The position numbers and the translations under genes are program-made. A stretch of 64,000 nt of DNA from Citrobacter freundii (GTDB lineage Bacteria > Bacteroidota > Bacteroidia > Chitinophagales > Chitinophagaceae), in assembly GCA_003243445.1 (NCBI GenBank), contig QFQQ01000034.1:1-64000 (forward strand). The letters run 5' to 3'. A model generated the notes under the pieces. The model made no database searches. It worked only from the letters and a program-made list of their open reading frames with translations, and was not told the origin of the DNA. Positions 1 through 9,218 of this stretch are shown here, piece by piece; the stretch's first letter is position 1; every line of letters starts with the position of its first letter.

Positions 1-311
1 ACGCTTCAACAGCAGTAAGCGTAAAATCTGCGGAATCAGCGGGAACCTTACGCAAGTCCGAAAATTTGGGTAACGATTACCCCTTGGGGGGAGATTTAGA
101 GGGGGCCCTACGCCAGTCAATTCAGGCAGGTTTTGCTAACTAAACGACATTGAATTTTAATGTTGGGTGAACAAAGCGTGATCTCTTACACAGTTTTAAG
201 CCCTTTTCCTGAAAGTACGCTATCAGCATTTTTTCTTCCGTTTTGGTACAAACAACCCGGTCAGGCACTCTTATAATAAGCAGCCTCTGTACCCGCTTAA
301 ACAACGATCAA
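1..311. other. Upstream intergenic stretch without a recognised gene
   Basis: I see no convincing coding frame here. Positions 17-55 look like one arm of the ATCTGCG-word repeat found elsewhere in the window; its partner arm would lie before the window starts. Positions 68-82 form a short perfect hairpin (GGGTAA, loop CGA, TTACCC). No clear promoter for the GH16 gene was identified. Confidence 0.4.
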
Positions 312-1424
312 ATGAAACGCATTTCCAGCCATATCATCCCCTATCTCTTTTTTGCAGCCGCCGCTGTAGCTTCCTGTAAAAAATCCGGAGGTGATCCTGC
401 CCCTCAGCCACCGGCACCGCCGGAGCCCAATCCACCGGTCAATAACCCGGTGATCCCTCCCACTGTTTACAGCGGATATACATTATTGTGGAATGATGAA
501 TTTGATGGCTCACAGATCGACGTGAACAAGTGGAACTTTGAAGTCGGCACCGGGATCGATGGAAACTTTGGAACAGGGCAACTGGACCGTGCACGTCCTG
601 ATAATGCCACTATTGCCACCGGCGTGACAGATGCAAGCGGCAATTGCCTGGCCATCGTAACAAAAAAGGAAAACTATATCGACCGGAATTATACCAGTGC
701 CAGGTTGAATACAAAAGACAAGGGTTCCTGGGGACCTGGTCATCGCATTGAAGCGCGTGTATGGGCGCGCGATGTCCGTTACAAGGGCCAGGGTTTTGCA
801 TTCTGGATGATGCCCCAGGAAATACCGGCCGGGCAAACATCGCTGATGTGGCCACAGGGCGGTGAGATCGATATCATGGAATATGTGGGCGCCATTCCGA
901 ATCATAACCTGGGCAGTGTCCACTATGCATGGTCATGGGAAAACAATCAGTATCAAAGCTGGAATCACGGTCACAAAGGCGGCTATTATTCCTATGCCGA
1001 GACGCAGGTGCCAACCACCAATCCCGGCTATGGCGGTTGGCCGATCCCCACGACGGATCTCAATTCAGGCAGTGGCGGTTTTCATACCTACCGGATCGAC
1101 TGGTATGACAACCGCATGGAATTCGCGATCGATGGACAGGTTTACCATATCAACTATTTCAAAGATGGTGATGCATTTGACAATGGCGTTCCCGATGGCC
1201 AGGATGCCGATGCCAAAATGAATATCAATGGCAAGAGAACATTTGTCTCCGAATACTCCCATCACTTTCCCGAATGGGCTCCATTCTCCCATAAATTTTT
1301 CATTCTTTTCACTGCTGGTGTAGGTGGAAATGATAACCAGACTTACGGCGGCGCAATTGTGCCGTCAGCGGTTTTCCCGTGTACGACATTTATCGATTGG
1401 GTCCGGGTCTATAGGCGCGGATAG
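312..1424 (+). CDS. GH16 family beta-glucanase, secreted lipoprotein
   Basis: Predicted endo-acting beta-glucanase (laminarinase/lichenase type) of glycoside hydrolase family 16, 370 aa. Residues 1-22 form a lipoprotein signal ending VASC, so the mature protein should be lipidated at Cys22. A Pro-rich linker covers about 30-50 and the catalytic beta-sandwich follows. The family signature GGEIDIMEYVG is intact, with nucleophile Glu185, Asp187 and acid/base Glu190. An in-frame TTG lies upstream at 243, but the ATG at 312 starts exactly at the signal peptide and is preferred. The gene stands alone, followed by a hairpin and then an unrelated kinase-fold gene. The exact glucan (beta-1,3, beta-1,3/1,4 or a galactan) cannot be read from the motif alone. 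Confidence 0.9.
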   Translation: MKRISSHIIPYLFFAAAAVASCKKSGGDPAPQPPAPPEPNPPVNNPVIPPTVYSGYTLLWNDEFDGSQIDVNKWNFEVGTGIDGNFGTGQLDRARPDNATIATGVTDASGNCLAIVTKKENYIDRNYTSARLNTKDKGSWGPGHRIEARVWARDVRYKGQGFAFWMMPQEIPAGQTSLMWPQGGEIDIMEYVGAIPNHNLGSVHYAWSWENNQYQSWNHGHKGGYYSYAETQVPTTNPGYGGWPIPTTDLNSGSGGFHTYRIDWYDNRMEFAIDGQVYHINYFKDGDAFDNGVPDGQDADAKMNINGKRTFVSEYSHHFPEWAPFSHKFFILFTAGVGGNDNQTYGGAIVPSAVFPCTTFIDWVRVYRRG

Positions 1425-1431
1425 AGGCGCC

Positions 1432-1538
1432 AATGAGCGCTGATCTTCGCGAATAGTGAACTACCGGACTAGTAAAAACTTCGATTCGTAACAGCACGCC
1501 TTACTTTCGGAGGCCATTCGTGAACATCCGCGCTCATT
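1432..1538. repeat. Intergenic inverted repeat (GCGAAT-word arms)
   Basis: Arms 1432-1454 and 1516-1538 are complementary at 20 of 23 positions. They sit between the GH16 gene and the downstream kinase-fold gene, both on the + strand. It belongs to the class of intergenic palindromes described throughout this window and may act as a transcript-end structure for the GH16 gene. Confidence 0.6.
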
Positions 1539-1571
1539 CACGTTCCATTCGCGCTGCATTCGCGATCATAT

Positions 1572-1579
1572 TATATTTG
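1572..1579 (+). promoter_or_regulatory. Bacteroidota -7 box (TATATTTG) of the APH-fold gene
   Basis: A perfect match to TAnnTTTG ends only 4 nt before the ATG at 1584, so the transcript would begin at or next to the start codon. The same 4-nt spacing is seen for hutH. No convincing -33 TTG was found. Confidence 0.5.
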
Positions 1580-1583
1580 CCGG

Positions 1584-2594
1584 ATGCAACCCTTCTTCCC
1601 TATCTCCTACTCCACCCTATCCCAGGATGCGCTGTCTGATTTCATTACCGTAAACTATCGAGTTGGTTTGGCGCGTTGCCGTTTTCTCGTAAGAGGAGTT
1701 GGCGATACTTATCTTGTGGAAGCCGATCATACAAAATATATATTCCGCGTTTACAGAGCTACGCACCGGGGTTTGCCCGTGATTGCAAGCGAAATGACAT
1801 TGCTGACAAAATTGAAAGAAGCCGGTGTCTCCGTTTCTTATCCGATCCCGGATAAAAAAGGAGAACTTATTCAGCCATTCAATGTACCGGAAGGAACGCG
1901 CTATGGTGTCTTGTTTTCATTTGCCGAAGGCAAAGTGATCAATGCGCCTGATGAAACACAATTGAAAAGTCTTGGCCATGAAATGGCAAAGTTTCATTCC
2001 CTTTCATCTTCCATAAAACTGGATGGCGTTACAAGAAAGTTTGACCTGCAAACTACATTGTTTGACCCGTTGGAAAAGACTAAACATTTTTTTGCAAGTG
2101 ATCCGGAAGGTTATGGATCACTTTGTCAAACGGCAAAAAAGATCGAACACGAATTAGCTGCGATCGACACGGATTCTTTTTCAAAAGGATATTGTCATTA
2201 TGATTTTCTTCCAAAGAATTTTCATTTTGACGGAGCGAAAGTGACGTTCTTCGATTTTGATTTCCTGGGTTATGGCTGGCTGGTCAATGATCTTATGATC
2301 TTCTGGCAACACCTTTGTCTTGATATATTCTTTAACCGGACTACCAAAGAATCGGCGATCAAAAATTTCCGCATTTTCATTAATGCTTATCGCGAAATCA
2401 AAGACCTGAAGGATGAAGAGTTGAACATCATTCCGCTGCTGTCTCCCGGCTTCTGGCTGTTCTATATGCAGTTTCATTCCACGCATGATCAGTTTTATCC
2501 ACTGATATTTGAACCTGCCACGCTGAAGATGCGTACGGGACTGATCAGGCAATTGATTGCGAATAACTGGTACTGGCCGGAGGAATTGATGTAA
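1584..2594 (+). CDS. APH/choline-kinase-fold phosphotransferase (RdoA/SrkA-like)
   Basis: Predicted small-molecule or protein kinase of the aminoglycoside phosphotransferase superfamily, 336 aa, cytoplasmic. The N-terminal lobe (about 20-120) carries a kinase-like nucleotide-binding fold. The catalytic loop H-Y-D-F-L-P-K-N has His205, Asp207 and Asn212 in the usual HxDxxxxN arrangement, followed by a DFD metal-binding motif around 224-226. The substrate cannot be deduced; family members phosphorylate antibiotics, homoserine, choline or protein Ser/Thr, and resistance is not implied. It converges on hutU, with a shared hairpin terminator between them. The -7 box next to the ATG suggests a leaderless mRNA. 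Confidence 0.8.
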   Translation: MQPFFPISYSTLSQDALSDFITVNYRVGLARCRFLVRGVGDTYLVEADHTKYIFRVYRATHRGLPVIASEMTLLTKLKEAGVSVSYPIPDKKGELIQPFNVPEGTRYGVLFSFAEGKVINAPDETQLKSLGHEMAKFHSLSSSIKLDGVTRKFDLQTTLFDPLEKTKHFFASDPEGYGSLCQTAKKIEHELAAIDTDSFSKGYCHYDFLPKNFHFDGAKVTFFDFDFLGYGWLVNDLMIFWQHLCLDIFFNRTTKESAIKNFRIFINAYREIKDLKDEELNIIPLLSPGFWLFYMQFHSTHDQFYPLIFEPATLKMRTGLIRQLIANNWYWPEELM

Positions 2595-2608
2595 TGGCCG
2601 GGCATAAA

Positions 2609-2641
2609 AAAGCCGTTCGTACGATAAATACGAACGGTTTT
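2609..2641. terminator. Bidirectional hairpin terminator between the kinase-fold gene and hutU
   Basis: Stem 2609-2621 / 2629-2641 pairs over 13 bp with one G-T wobble and a 7-nt loop. It has A-rich and T-rich flanks suited to termination on both strands and lies between two convergent genes. Confidence 0.75.
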
Positions 2642-2659
2642 CTCATTACCTATGATCCT

Positions 2660-4321
2660 TTACCTGAGTTTCTGTTCCAGGTCAAGATCATTTTTTAGCG
2701 CTGTCTCTTTTGCAATTTCATAACCTGCATCAGCATGCCGGATCACGCCCATGCCGGGATCGTTGCGCAGTACGCGTTTCAATCTTGCCGCCGTTTCCTC
2801 CGTTCCGTCTGCCACGATCACCATACCTGCATGAATACTGTAACCCATCCCAACACCGCCGCCATGATGAAGGCTTACCCAGCTTGCACCGCCAGCCGTA
2901 TTGACCAATGCGTTCAATAAAGGCCAGTCAGCAACCGCATCACTGCCGTCACGCATCGCTTCGGTCTCACGGTTTGGACTCGCGACTGAGCCTGTATCAA
3001 GATGGTCCCGCCCGATCACGATCGGTGCTTTTACTTTTCCTGCACGCACGAGTTCATTGAACGCAAGCCCGGCTTTTTCACGTTCTCCCTGTCCAAGCCA
3101 GCAGATACGTGCCGGTAAGCCCTGGAACGCGATCCTGTCTTTTGCAAGACGGAGCCATCGTTGCAAGCCTGCATTATCAGGAAATAATGTTGAGATCACT
3201 TCATCTGTTACCGCAATATCCTGCGGATCTCCGCTCAATGCCGCCCAGCGGAAAGGCCCTTTTCCTTCACAAAAAAGCGGGCGGATATATGCGGGAACAA
3301 ACCCGGGAAAATCAAATGCATTCTCCACTCCTTTCTCTTTCGCACGGGCACGGATATTATTGCCATAGTCAAATGTGATCGCTCCTTTGCCCTGTAATTC
3401 AAGCATGAGCTGCACATGGCGCACCATAGAGTTATACGCGTTGGCGATATATTCTTCGGGATTAGTGGAGCGCATTTCCTTCGCCTGTTCATAACTAAGT
3501 TCATGCGGCCAGTAACCGATCAGCGGATCGTGTGCAGAGGTCTGATCAGTTAATGTATCCGGAATGATATTGCGTTGCAATAACCGCTCAAGCAAATGAA
3601 CGGCATTACATAATACGCCGATGGACAACGCAACACCGGAAGCCTTTGCTTCAAGCGCACGATCGATCGCGCGATCAATATCAGTGATCTTTTCGTCGAG
3701 GTATTTTGTTTCAAGGCGTTTATCGATTCTCCATTCTTCCACCTCTGCAACAAGTGCCACACCTTCATTCATGGTGATGGCAAGTGGCTGTGCGCCGCCC
3801 ATGCCACCAAGTCCCGCAGTTACATTCAATGTGCCTTTCAATGTACCGCCAAAATGTTTTGAGGCGGCTGCCGCATAAGTTTCATACGTACCCTGTACAA
3901 TTCCCTGGCTGCCGATATAGATCCATGATCCGGCTGTCATTTGTCCATACATCATCAATCCCTTTTTCTCCAGTTCGTCAAAGTGCTGCCAGTTGGCCCA
4001 GTTTGGAACGAGTTGGGAATTGCTGATGAGCACACGTGGTGTATCCGGGTGCGTTTTTAATATGCCAACGGGCTTCCCGCTCTGTATCAGCAGGCTTTCA
4101 TCATTCTCCAGGATCTTCAATCCTTTGATGATATTATCAAGTGCTTCGAAATTGCGTGCGGCTTTTCCTCTTCCGCCGTATACGATAAGATCATCGGGTC
4201 TTTCCGCAACTTCGGGATCAAGATTGTTGAGCAGCATGCGCAAGGCAGCTTCCTGTATCCAGCCTTTACAATTCAGTTTTGATCCGGTTGGCGTTTTATA
4301 TTTGATCGGGTCGTAGGGCAT
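2660..4321 (-). CDS. hutU: Urocanate hydratase (urocanase)
   Basis: Second step of histidine degradation: urocanate plus water gives 4-imidazolone-5-propionate, using tightly bound NAD+ as electrophile. The 553 aa match the family length of about 555. The NAD+-binding glycine-rich stretch GLGGMGGAQP lies at 170-179, and the conserved segment GLPARICWLGQGER with the active-site Cys is present. The start was placed at the ATG at 4321 (MPYDPIKYKTP); an upstream in-frame extension has no family counterpart. The partner hutH lies 3.3 kb away on the same strand, separated by an antiporter, a DUF6515-like gene and an NTF2-like gene, so the hut genes are not one operon here. hutI and hutG are not in the window. 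Confidence 0.95.
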   Translation of the reverse strand: MPYDPIKYKTPTGSKLNCKGWIQEAALRMLLNNLDPEVAERPDDLIVYGGRGKAARNFEALDNIIKGLKILENDESLLIQSGKPVGILKTHPDTPRVLISNSQLVPNWANWQHFDELEKKGLMMYGQMTAGSWIYIGSQGIVQGTYETYAAAASKHFGGTLKGTLNVTAGLGGMGGAQPLAITMNEGVALVAEVEEWRIDKRLETKYLDEKITDIDRAIDRALEAKASGVALSIGVLCNAVHLLERLLQRNIIPDTLTDQTSAHDPLIGYWPHELSYEQAKEMRSTNPEEYIANAYNSMVRHVQLMLELQGKGAITFDYGNNIRARAKEKGVENAFDFPGFVPAYIRPLFCEGKGPFRWAALSGDPQDIAVTDEVISTLFPDNAGLQRWLRLAKDRIAFQGLPARICWLGQGEREKAGLAFNELVRAGKVKAPIVIGRDHLDTGSVASPNRETEAMRDGSDAVADWPLLNALVNTAGGASWVSLHHGGGVGMGYSIHAGMVIVADGTEETAARLKRVLRNDPGMGVIRHADAGYEIAKETALKNDLDLEQKLR

Positions 4322-4466
4322 GGCAATTACATTTATTGTTGATGATTGAGATTGACCTTCATTGCAAACCAATTTGCTGCATGATGGCTTGCAATGATAG
4401 GAATTTTATGAATACAGGGAAGATTTTCCCGCCAATGCTATGGAACAGATCTTACTGATAGTTCCC

Positions 4467-4528
4467 CCTTCCCGCACTTCCCGTCTTACCGGTTTATTTT
4501 TTGCCGGTAAGACGGGAAGTGCGGAAGG
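4467..4528. repeat. Near-perfect hairpin, GTCTTACCGG family
   Basis: Arms 4467-4492 and 4504-4528 are complementary except for one extra C in the left arm, with an 11-nt loop. It lies between hutU and the antiporter gene, both on the minus strand. Two relatives with the same core words (CTTCCCG, TTACCGG) occur at 16.2 and 16.8 kb, so this is a dispersed repeat and not only a terminator of the antiporter gene. Confidence 0.75.
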
Positions 4529-4577
4529 AAGAATAAGCATCGCAGCTTAATAAGCAGAAATGAGGTGATTAGCAGAA

Positions 4578-5852
4578 TCAAATTTTTGTAACCTCAGCGT
4601 CTTTATTTTCTTTGTCCTGTAATAGTTTCACCAGCCACGGTAATGTAAGCCCCTGCCCTACCAGTGTAAACAGTACAACGACGACAGAGATAAAGATGAT
4701 CGCGTTTCTCATGGGGAACGGTGTGCCGTCTTTCAGGTGAGTGGGCAAGCCGATCGCGATCGCCAGGGATACGATGCCCCGCATGCCGGACCATGAAATG
4801 ATCAGGCAGTTCTTAAAATCAAACAATGCATGAACGGTGACCTTTGGATGTCCCCGTTTAAATGCACGTTCCAGGTTGATCTGCTGCAGGTAGACCCTGA
4901 TAAAACGGAGTATCAGCGCTGCAATGGTGATGGCGAGCGCATAAAGCGTATATGGAAGAATATGTTCTTTTTTTATTTCCTGCGCTATGAATGGAAATTC
5001 AAGTCCGATGAAAATAAAGATCAGCCCGTTCAATAAAAAGATAATGATCTCCCAGATATTCTTTGATTGTTGTTTTAAATGATCAGGGAAAACTTTATTG
5101 CTGAACCGTGCAATGGACAGACCCAGTATCACCACAGCGATCACGCCGGATACGTGCAATTCTTCTGCCCAGCGATAAGTAACGAAGGGCATCAGCATCA
5201 TAAAGCTGATCGTGGCTGTATTATTATGCTGAACACGTTTGATAATAAACGCAAGCAGTTTGCCTGATACAAAGCCAACAAGAAAACCACCGGCCATCAG
5301 TATCAGAAAGTCGAGTGAAGCCCTCCAGAAAACGAATGTAATACCTGTTACGGCAGCAACTGCAAACCGGTAGGCCACCAGTGCGGAAGCATCGTTGATC
5401 AGGCTTTCTCCTTCCAGTATGGTGCTTGTTTTTTCAGAGATGCCAAGGCCTTTGGTGATGCTGATGGCAGCCACTGCATCTGTAGCGGAAAGGATCGCGC
5501 CAAGCACAAACGCGAGCGGCCATGTCATACCCGGTACGAGATAGTAAGCCACCACAGCAATGCCGGAGGCGGTGAGGAATACAAGTGATACCGCCAGCGT
5601 GCCGATGGTATTCCGGTGTGTTTTAAATTCTTTGAAATTGATATTGAATGCGGCATCATACAGCAATGGCGGCAGGAATATCAGGAAGACCACTTCCGGG
5701 TTGATCTCGATCGATGGCAGCGACGGAATAAACCCCATTGCAATACCCGCGCTGATCAGCAAGATCGGATACGGGATCCTGATCTTATCCGCCAGCGCCG
5801 ACAACGCGATCATTACTGCGAGAATGAATATGACGATACTGTAGTTTTCCAT
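4578..5852 (-). CDS. CPA1-family Na+/H+ antiporter (NhaP/NHE type)
   Basis: Inner-membrane cation/proton antiporter, 424 aa with about 12 predicted membrane spans and a short cytoplasmic tail. Family hallmarks are TDAV at 124-127 and the Asn153-Asp154 pair in GESLINDASALVAY, which in CPA1 proteins forms the ion-binding site. The length suits a compact prokaryotic NhaP. Substrate choice (Na+, Li+ or K+) cannot be settled from sequence. The gene is monocistronic: a heptamer palindrome separates it from the DUF6515-like gene upstream, and a hairpin repeat lies downstream. Confidence 0.9.
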   Translation of the reverse strand: MENYSIVIFILAVMIALSALADKIRIPYPILLISAGIAMGFIPSLPSIEINPEVVFLIFLPPLLYDAAFNINFKEFKTHRNTIGTLAVSLVFLTASGIAVVAYYLVPGMTWPLAFVLGAILSATDAVAAISITKGLGISEKTSTILEGESLINDASALVAYRFAVAAVTGITFVFWRASLDFLILMAGGFLVGFVSGKLLAFIIKRVQHNNTATISFMMLMPFVTYRWAEELHVSGVIAVVILGLSIARFSNKVFPDHLKQQSKNIWEIIIFLLNGLIFIFIGLEFPFIAQEIKKEHILPYTLYALAITIAALILRFIRVYLQQINLERAFKRGHPKVTVHALFDFKNCLIISWSGMRGIVSLAIAIGLPTHLKDGTPFPMRNAIIFISVVVVLFTLVGQGLTLPWLVKLLQDKENKDAEVTKI

Positions 5853-5899
5853 TTCGGGCTCAATATACTATGTCTTTTGTTAGGCAAACTCTTTCAATT

Positions 5900-6002
5900 C
5901 GTTCGATGGCCGATGATCGATGGTCGATGGTCGAAAACAGCCATGGGATGTAGCTATGCGCGATGGATCGTCGACCACCAACCATCGAACATCGACCAAC
6001 GA
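5900..6002. repeat. Heptamer-array palindrome (GATGGTC words)
   Basis: The left arm 5900-5933 runs as consecutive 7-nt words (GATGGCC, GATGATC, GATGGTC, GATGGTC). The right arm 5971-6002 carries the complementary CATCGAC-type words. It lies between the DUF6515-like gene and the antiporter gene, both on the minus strand, just beyond the terminator at 6002-6026. Confidence 0.75.
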
Positions 6003-6026
6003 AAAAGGCCTCCCAAAAGGAAGGCC
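6002..6026 (-). terminator. Rho-independent terminator of the DUF6515-like gene
   Basis: Stem 6007-6014 / 6019-6026 (GGCCTTCC with GGGAGGCC read on the minus strand, one wobble) is followed on that strand by a run of T at 6002-6006. It sits 30 nt past the stop codon of the gene ending at 6056. Confidence 0.75.
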
Positions 6027-6055
6027 CGAAATACTCAAAAAATAAAAATATCCGA

Positions 6056-6808
6056 TTATTTTCCTACGATCTTATAGGAGATCGTGTTTTGTCCGATCAC
6101 TTCTTCGTAATAAATATCGTCGGGCGAAACATAATACTTCTGGCCATTCACTACGACGGTGCGGCAATCGGCGGGAAGTTTGTCAACCACATCACCCACC
6201 TGCGGGCCGTTGTCAGTCGTAGAATCGATCGCTTCCTGGTCGGTATCTAGTTTGCCATCTTTTCCTACAACGGTATACCAGATCTCGCTGTTGTCGCGGA
6301 TGTCTTCCTTGTAATAAGTGCCATCCAGTTCATAATATTTCTGACCGTTGATCACCACCACTTTTGCATCTTCAGGAAGTTCGGGTACTGAAGCGCCGAT
6401 CGGTGCATCCACAACATCGTAAGTGTTTACTTTTTTGCCGGGACGATAGTAGGTGCCTCCGTAATAATAATATGGGATACTTCCCGCATAGATCGTTCTG
6501 TATCCTCTCGGCAGTATGCCGATGCTGATACCGACAGGCGGAGCTACGAGTTGAAAATAACTTCCGTAAGGGCGATAGTAATGACCACCGTAATAAGAAT
6601 AATTGATGCCGCGGTAAGGATAGATGGCACGCGGTCCGGAGAAATAACTAAAGCTCACCCGCATGCCGCGGTATGGAGAATAGCCTGGTCCTCCGTAATA
6701 GCCGCCACGGCGTGGATGATACACACGGCCGCGTTGGGCTGAGGCATCCTGTAACAGGAAAACTGCCAGGGCCAGTACACACAGGGTACGTATAAATACG
6801 GGCTTCAT
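6056..6808 (-). CDS. Secreted Gly/Tyr-rich protein, DUF6515-like
   Basis: 250 aa with a clear signal peptide (about 1-24, ending DASAQ). The mature N-terminal third is rich in Gly, Tyr, Arg and Pro. Two or three repeats follow with the pattern VxxLPxxxxxVxxxGxxYYxxxxxYYxE, each about 65 aa, a pattern I associate with DUF6515 proteins of Bacteroidota. It is probably periplasmic or surface-exposed; function unknown. No catalytic motif is visible. Transcription should end at the hairpin at 6002-6026. Confidence 0.75.
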   Translation of the reverse strand: MKPVFIRTLCVLALAVFLLQDASAQRGRVYHPRRGGYYGGPGYSPYRGMRVSFSYFSGPRAIYPYRGINYSYYGGHYYRPYGSYFQLVAPPVGISIGILPRGYRTIYAGSIPYYYYGGTYYRPGKKVNTYDVVDAPIGASVPELPEDAKVVVINGQKYYELDGTYYKEDIRDNSEIWYTVVGKDGKLDTDQEAIDSTTDNGPQVGDVVDKLPADCRTVVVNGQKYYVSPDDIYYEEVIGQNTISYKIVGK

Positions 6809-7089
6809 GTTGATTTGTTTTATTGGTATTAAAGTTAAGAAGGTGGTTTGGAAAATGGAATGGCGGTATGGTTAACAGTTCGCAAATTTTAGGACGCTGA
6901 TTTCACGAATTGGATCACCATGCCTGTAAAGAACTGCGGTAATGACGACGGGAAAATGCGAATGGTTGTGTGGCTGATGACGGGTTCGCCGGTATATTGA
7001 GGCGATTGGTCGATGCGGGATTGCCGATCTTTTAGCGGATCAGTTGGTGGCGTCGGCGTTGAGGTGTATTTTGGGAAAAATTAGCAAAG
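6809..7089. other. Intergenic region between divergent genes
   Basis: No coding frame is supported. It should hold divergent promoters for the DUF6515-like gene and the NTF2-like gene. The minus strand near 6826-6833 reads TAACTTTA, one base off the -7 consensus. Around 6891-6916 there is a solitary word-repeat arm (CGCTGATTTCACGAATT) with no obvious partner. Confidence 0.4.
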
Positions 7090-7566
7090 ATGAAAAGGAT
7101 TTTCTATGTATTAGTATTGATGATCTTTGGAAGTGCGGCGAACGGACAAAAAACTGTCGGGAATACGGCTTATACATACAAGCCGGATTCGCAGGAATTA
7201 TATGATGCTATTTTAAAGATGGACAGCATTTTTTTTGATGCCTACAACAATTGTAAGATGGATGTGCAGGAAAGGATCTATTCGGATTCAATAGAATTTT
7301 ATCATGATAAGGGCGGACTGATGACCTCCAAACAAGGTATTCTTGACGCTACCAAAAAGAACATTTGCGGTAAAGTGATCCGCACCCTGACACCCGGCAG
7401 TGTGGAAGTTTACCCGATCAATGGATTTGGCGCGATTGAGATCGGATTACACCGCTTTTTCAATAAGCAGGAACCGGATGCACCACAGCATGACAGTAAA
7501 TTTATCATCATATGGAAACAGGCAGGCAAAGAATGGAAGATCACCAGGGTTGTTAGTTTGCATTGA
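7090..7566 (+). CDS. Secreted NTF2-like protein (DUF4440 type)
   Basis: 158 aa with a signal peptide of about 19 residues ending in a small-residue stretch (SAANGQ). The mature part has the alternating pattern of a cone-shaped SnoaL/DUF4440 NTF2-like domain: an N-terminal helix with DAILKMDSIFFDAYNN, a middle YSDSIEFYHDKGG, and a final beta-strand segment ending WKITRVVSLH. Such domains bind small ligands or act as weak enzymes, so no specific reaction can be assigned. It converges on hutH, with a hairpin at 7581-7623 between the two stop codons. Confidence 0.75.
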   Translation: MKRIFYVLVLMIFGSAANGQKTVGNTAYTYKPDSQELYDAILKMDSIFFDAYNNCKMDVQERIYSDSIEFYHDKGGLMTSKQGILDATKKNICGKVIRTLTPGSVEVYPINGFGAIEIGLHRFFNKQEPDAPQHDSKFIIIWKQAGKEWKITRVVSLH

Positions 7567-7580
7567 GTCAGGAAAAGAGA

Positions 7581-7623
7581 ATTACGCTGATTGGCTTATA
7601 CTCACAAAGCCGATCAGCGTAAT
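7581..7623. terminator. Hairpin between convergent DUF4440 gene and hutH
   Basis: Arms 7581-7597 and 7607-7623 pair over 17 bp with one wobble around a 9-nt loop. The arms use the ATTACGCTGAT words of the wider repeat class. Its position between convergent genes suggests a two-way transcript end, though there is no strong T run. Confidence 0.6.
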
Positions 7624-7651
7624 CTGCGGGAATAACTACCTGCGGAATACA

Positions 7652-9214
7652 TCATACTTCAAAATCGCTATAGCCATTGTTCAATCCAATGCCCTTTTTC
7701 CCTGCAAAGTCATTCACCTCATTCACAAAAGAAAAATCCTTTATCATCCCGGCTACTTTATTGATATCCTCCGCAAAGATCCTGTCTTCTTCTGCAAAGC
7801 TCACCCGGTCCCGCACACTGTCATGCGCGAATTCAAGCAAAGCCGAACTTTTCAACGGTCTTCTGAATTCGATCGCCTGGCAGGCACTCAGCAATTCGAT
7901 CGCTAAAATATATTCGAGATTGTCCAGTACCTTATTCAGCTTTCGCCCGCTGATGCTGCCCATGCTCACATGATCTTCCTGCCCGAGTGAAGTAGGAATA
8001 CTGTCCGCACTGGCGGGAAAGCAAAGCGTTTTGTTTTCGGTTACAAGCGCGGCGGTTGTGTATTGCGGGATCATGAATCCACTGTTCAACCCTACATTTT
8101 TCATCAGCAGCATTGGCAGTCCCCATTTGCCTTCAAGCAGGAGATAACATCTTCTGTCGGAGATATTACCGATCTCTGCGCCGGCAAAACAGGCATAGTC
8201 CAGCGGCAAGGCCATTGGCTGTCCATGAAAATTGCCCCCGCTGATCGTATCATCCGCACCGAGAATGATCGGATTATCGGTCACCGCATTCAATTCTATC
8301 TCGGTAAGTTCTTTCAGATGCAGCCATGCATTCCGGCTGGCGCCATGCACCTGTGGCATACAGCGCAGTGAGTACGGATCCTGCACCCGGCCACAATCAA
8401 TATGGCTTTGCATAATGTCCGATCCATCCAGCAGTAGCCTGAGGCGCTGCGCTACCAGTTTATTTCCCGCATAGGGACGCAATGCATGCAGACGTTCATC
8501 AAACGGGGCTTTTGTTCCTGTCAGTGCTTCGAGGCTCATTGCGCCAATGATGTCCGCTGCTTCCAGGCAATTATGCATCCGTTGAACCGCTTTTACGGCA
8601 AATGCAAGAATGAACTGTGTACCGTTGATCAATGCAAGACCTTCCTTCGGGCCAAGATTGATCGGTTTTATATCCTCCTGTTGAAAGACTTCCGCCGTAG
8701 ACACACGTTTCCCTTTATAAAAACATTCGCCTAATCCGATCAATGGTAAAAACAAATGAGATAACGGTGCAAGATCGCCTGATGCGCCGACACTTCCTTT
8801 TTCCGGAACAATGGGAATAACGTTATTATCAATATGCCAGATGATCCGCTCCAGTGTAGATAGCTGTACACCGCTGAACCCCTGTGCCAGCGCCTGCACT
8901 TTTGTGATGAGCATGATCTTCGCCACTTCTTCCGGGATGGCTTCTCCCACACCAACACTATGGCTTTGCAGGATCTTGTATTGCAGCGTTGCGGTATCTT
9001 CTTCGGAGATCGGGGTATTAGCCAGAATACCAAAACCGGTATTCACGCCGTATACGGTTTTATTGGCAGCTACGATCTCTTTTACATGAGCGTGGCTGGC
9101 ATTTATCTTTTGTATGGCTTTATCATCCAGTTGGCCTTTGATCCGGCCCCCGGCAATCGCAATCGTTTTGGAAACGGTCAGTTGGGCTGTGCCGTAGTTG
9201 AAGGTTGATGTCAT
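7652..9214 (-). CDS. hutH: Histidine ammonia-lyase (histidase)
   Basis: First step of histidine degradation: L-histidine to trans-urocanate plus ammonia, in the cytoplasm. The 520 aa match the HAL/PAL family length. The MIO cofactor forms autocatalytically from the Ala144-Ser145-Gly146 triad within GSVGASGDLAPLSHL, which is intact. Downstream conserved stretches include QDPYSLRCMPQVHGA (here VQDPYSLRCMPQVHGA) and the Gln/Glu-rich QEDHVSMG. The product feeds HutU (2660-4321). A -7 box TAGCTTTG ends 4 nt before the ATG, so the message may be leaderless; the next internal Met is about residue 101, so the start cannot be further in. Confidence 0.95.
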   Translation of the reverse strand: MTSTFNYGTAQLTVSKTIAIAGGRIKGQLDDKAIQKINASHAHVKEIVAANKTVYGVNTGFGILANTPISEEDTATLQYKILQSHSVGVGEAIPEEVAKIMLITKVQALAQGFSGVQLSTLERIIWHIDNNVIPIVPEKGSVGASGDLAPLSHLFLPLIGLGECFYKGKRVSTAEVFQQEDIKPINLGPKEGLALINGTQFILAFAVKAVQRMHNCLEAADIIGAMSLEALTGTKAPFDERLHALRPYAGNKLVAQRLRLLLDGSDIMQSHIDCGRVQDPYSLRCMPQVHGASRNAWLHLKELTEIELNAVTDNPIILGADDTISGGNFHGQPMALPLDYACFAGAEIGNISDRRCYLLLEGKWGLPMLLMKNVGLNSGFMIPQYTTAALVTENKTLCFPASADSIPTSLGQEDHVSMGSISGRKLNKVLDNLEYILAIELLSACQAIEFRRPLKSSALLEFAHDSVRDRVSFAEEDRIFAEDINKVAGMIKDFSFVNEVNDFAGKKGIGLNNGYSDFEV

Positions 9215-9218
9215 GGTG

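Noticed and set aside
1584..2594. APH-fold gene as an antibiotic resistance gene
   Set aside because: Only the general kinase fold is visible; the superfamily is broad and nothing in the context points to resistance.
2901..3368. Long frames antisense to hutU
   Set aside because: Shadows of a strongly conserved gene; no promoter or family match.
5616..6077. Plus-strand frame of 153 codons over the start of the antiporter gene
   Set aside because: It overlaps the antiporter coding region in antisense and then reads through the heptamer palindrome; composition is not protein-like.
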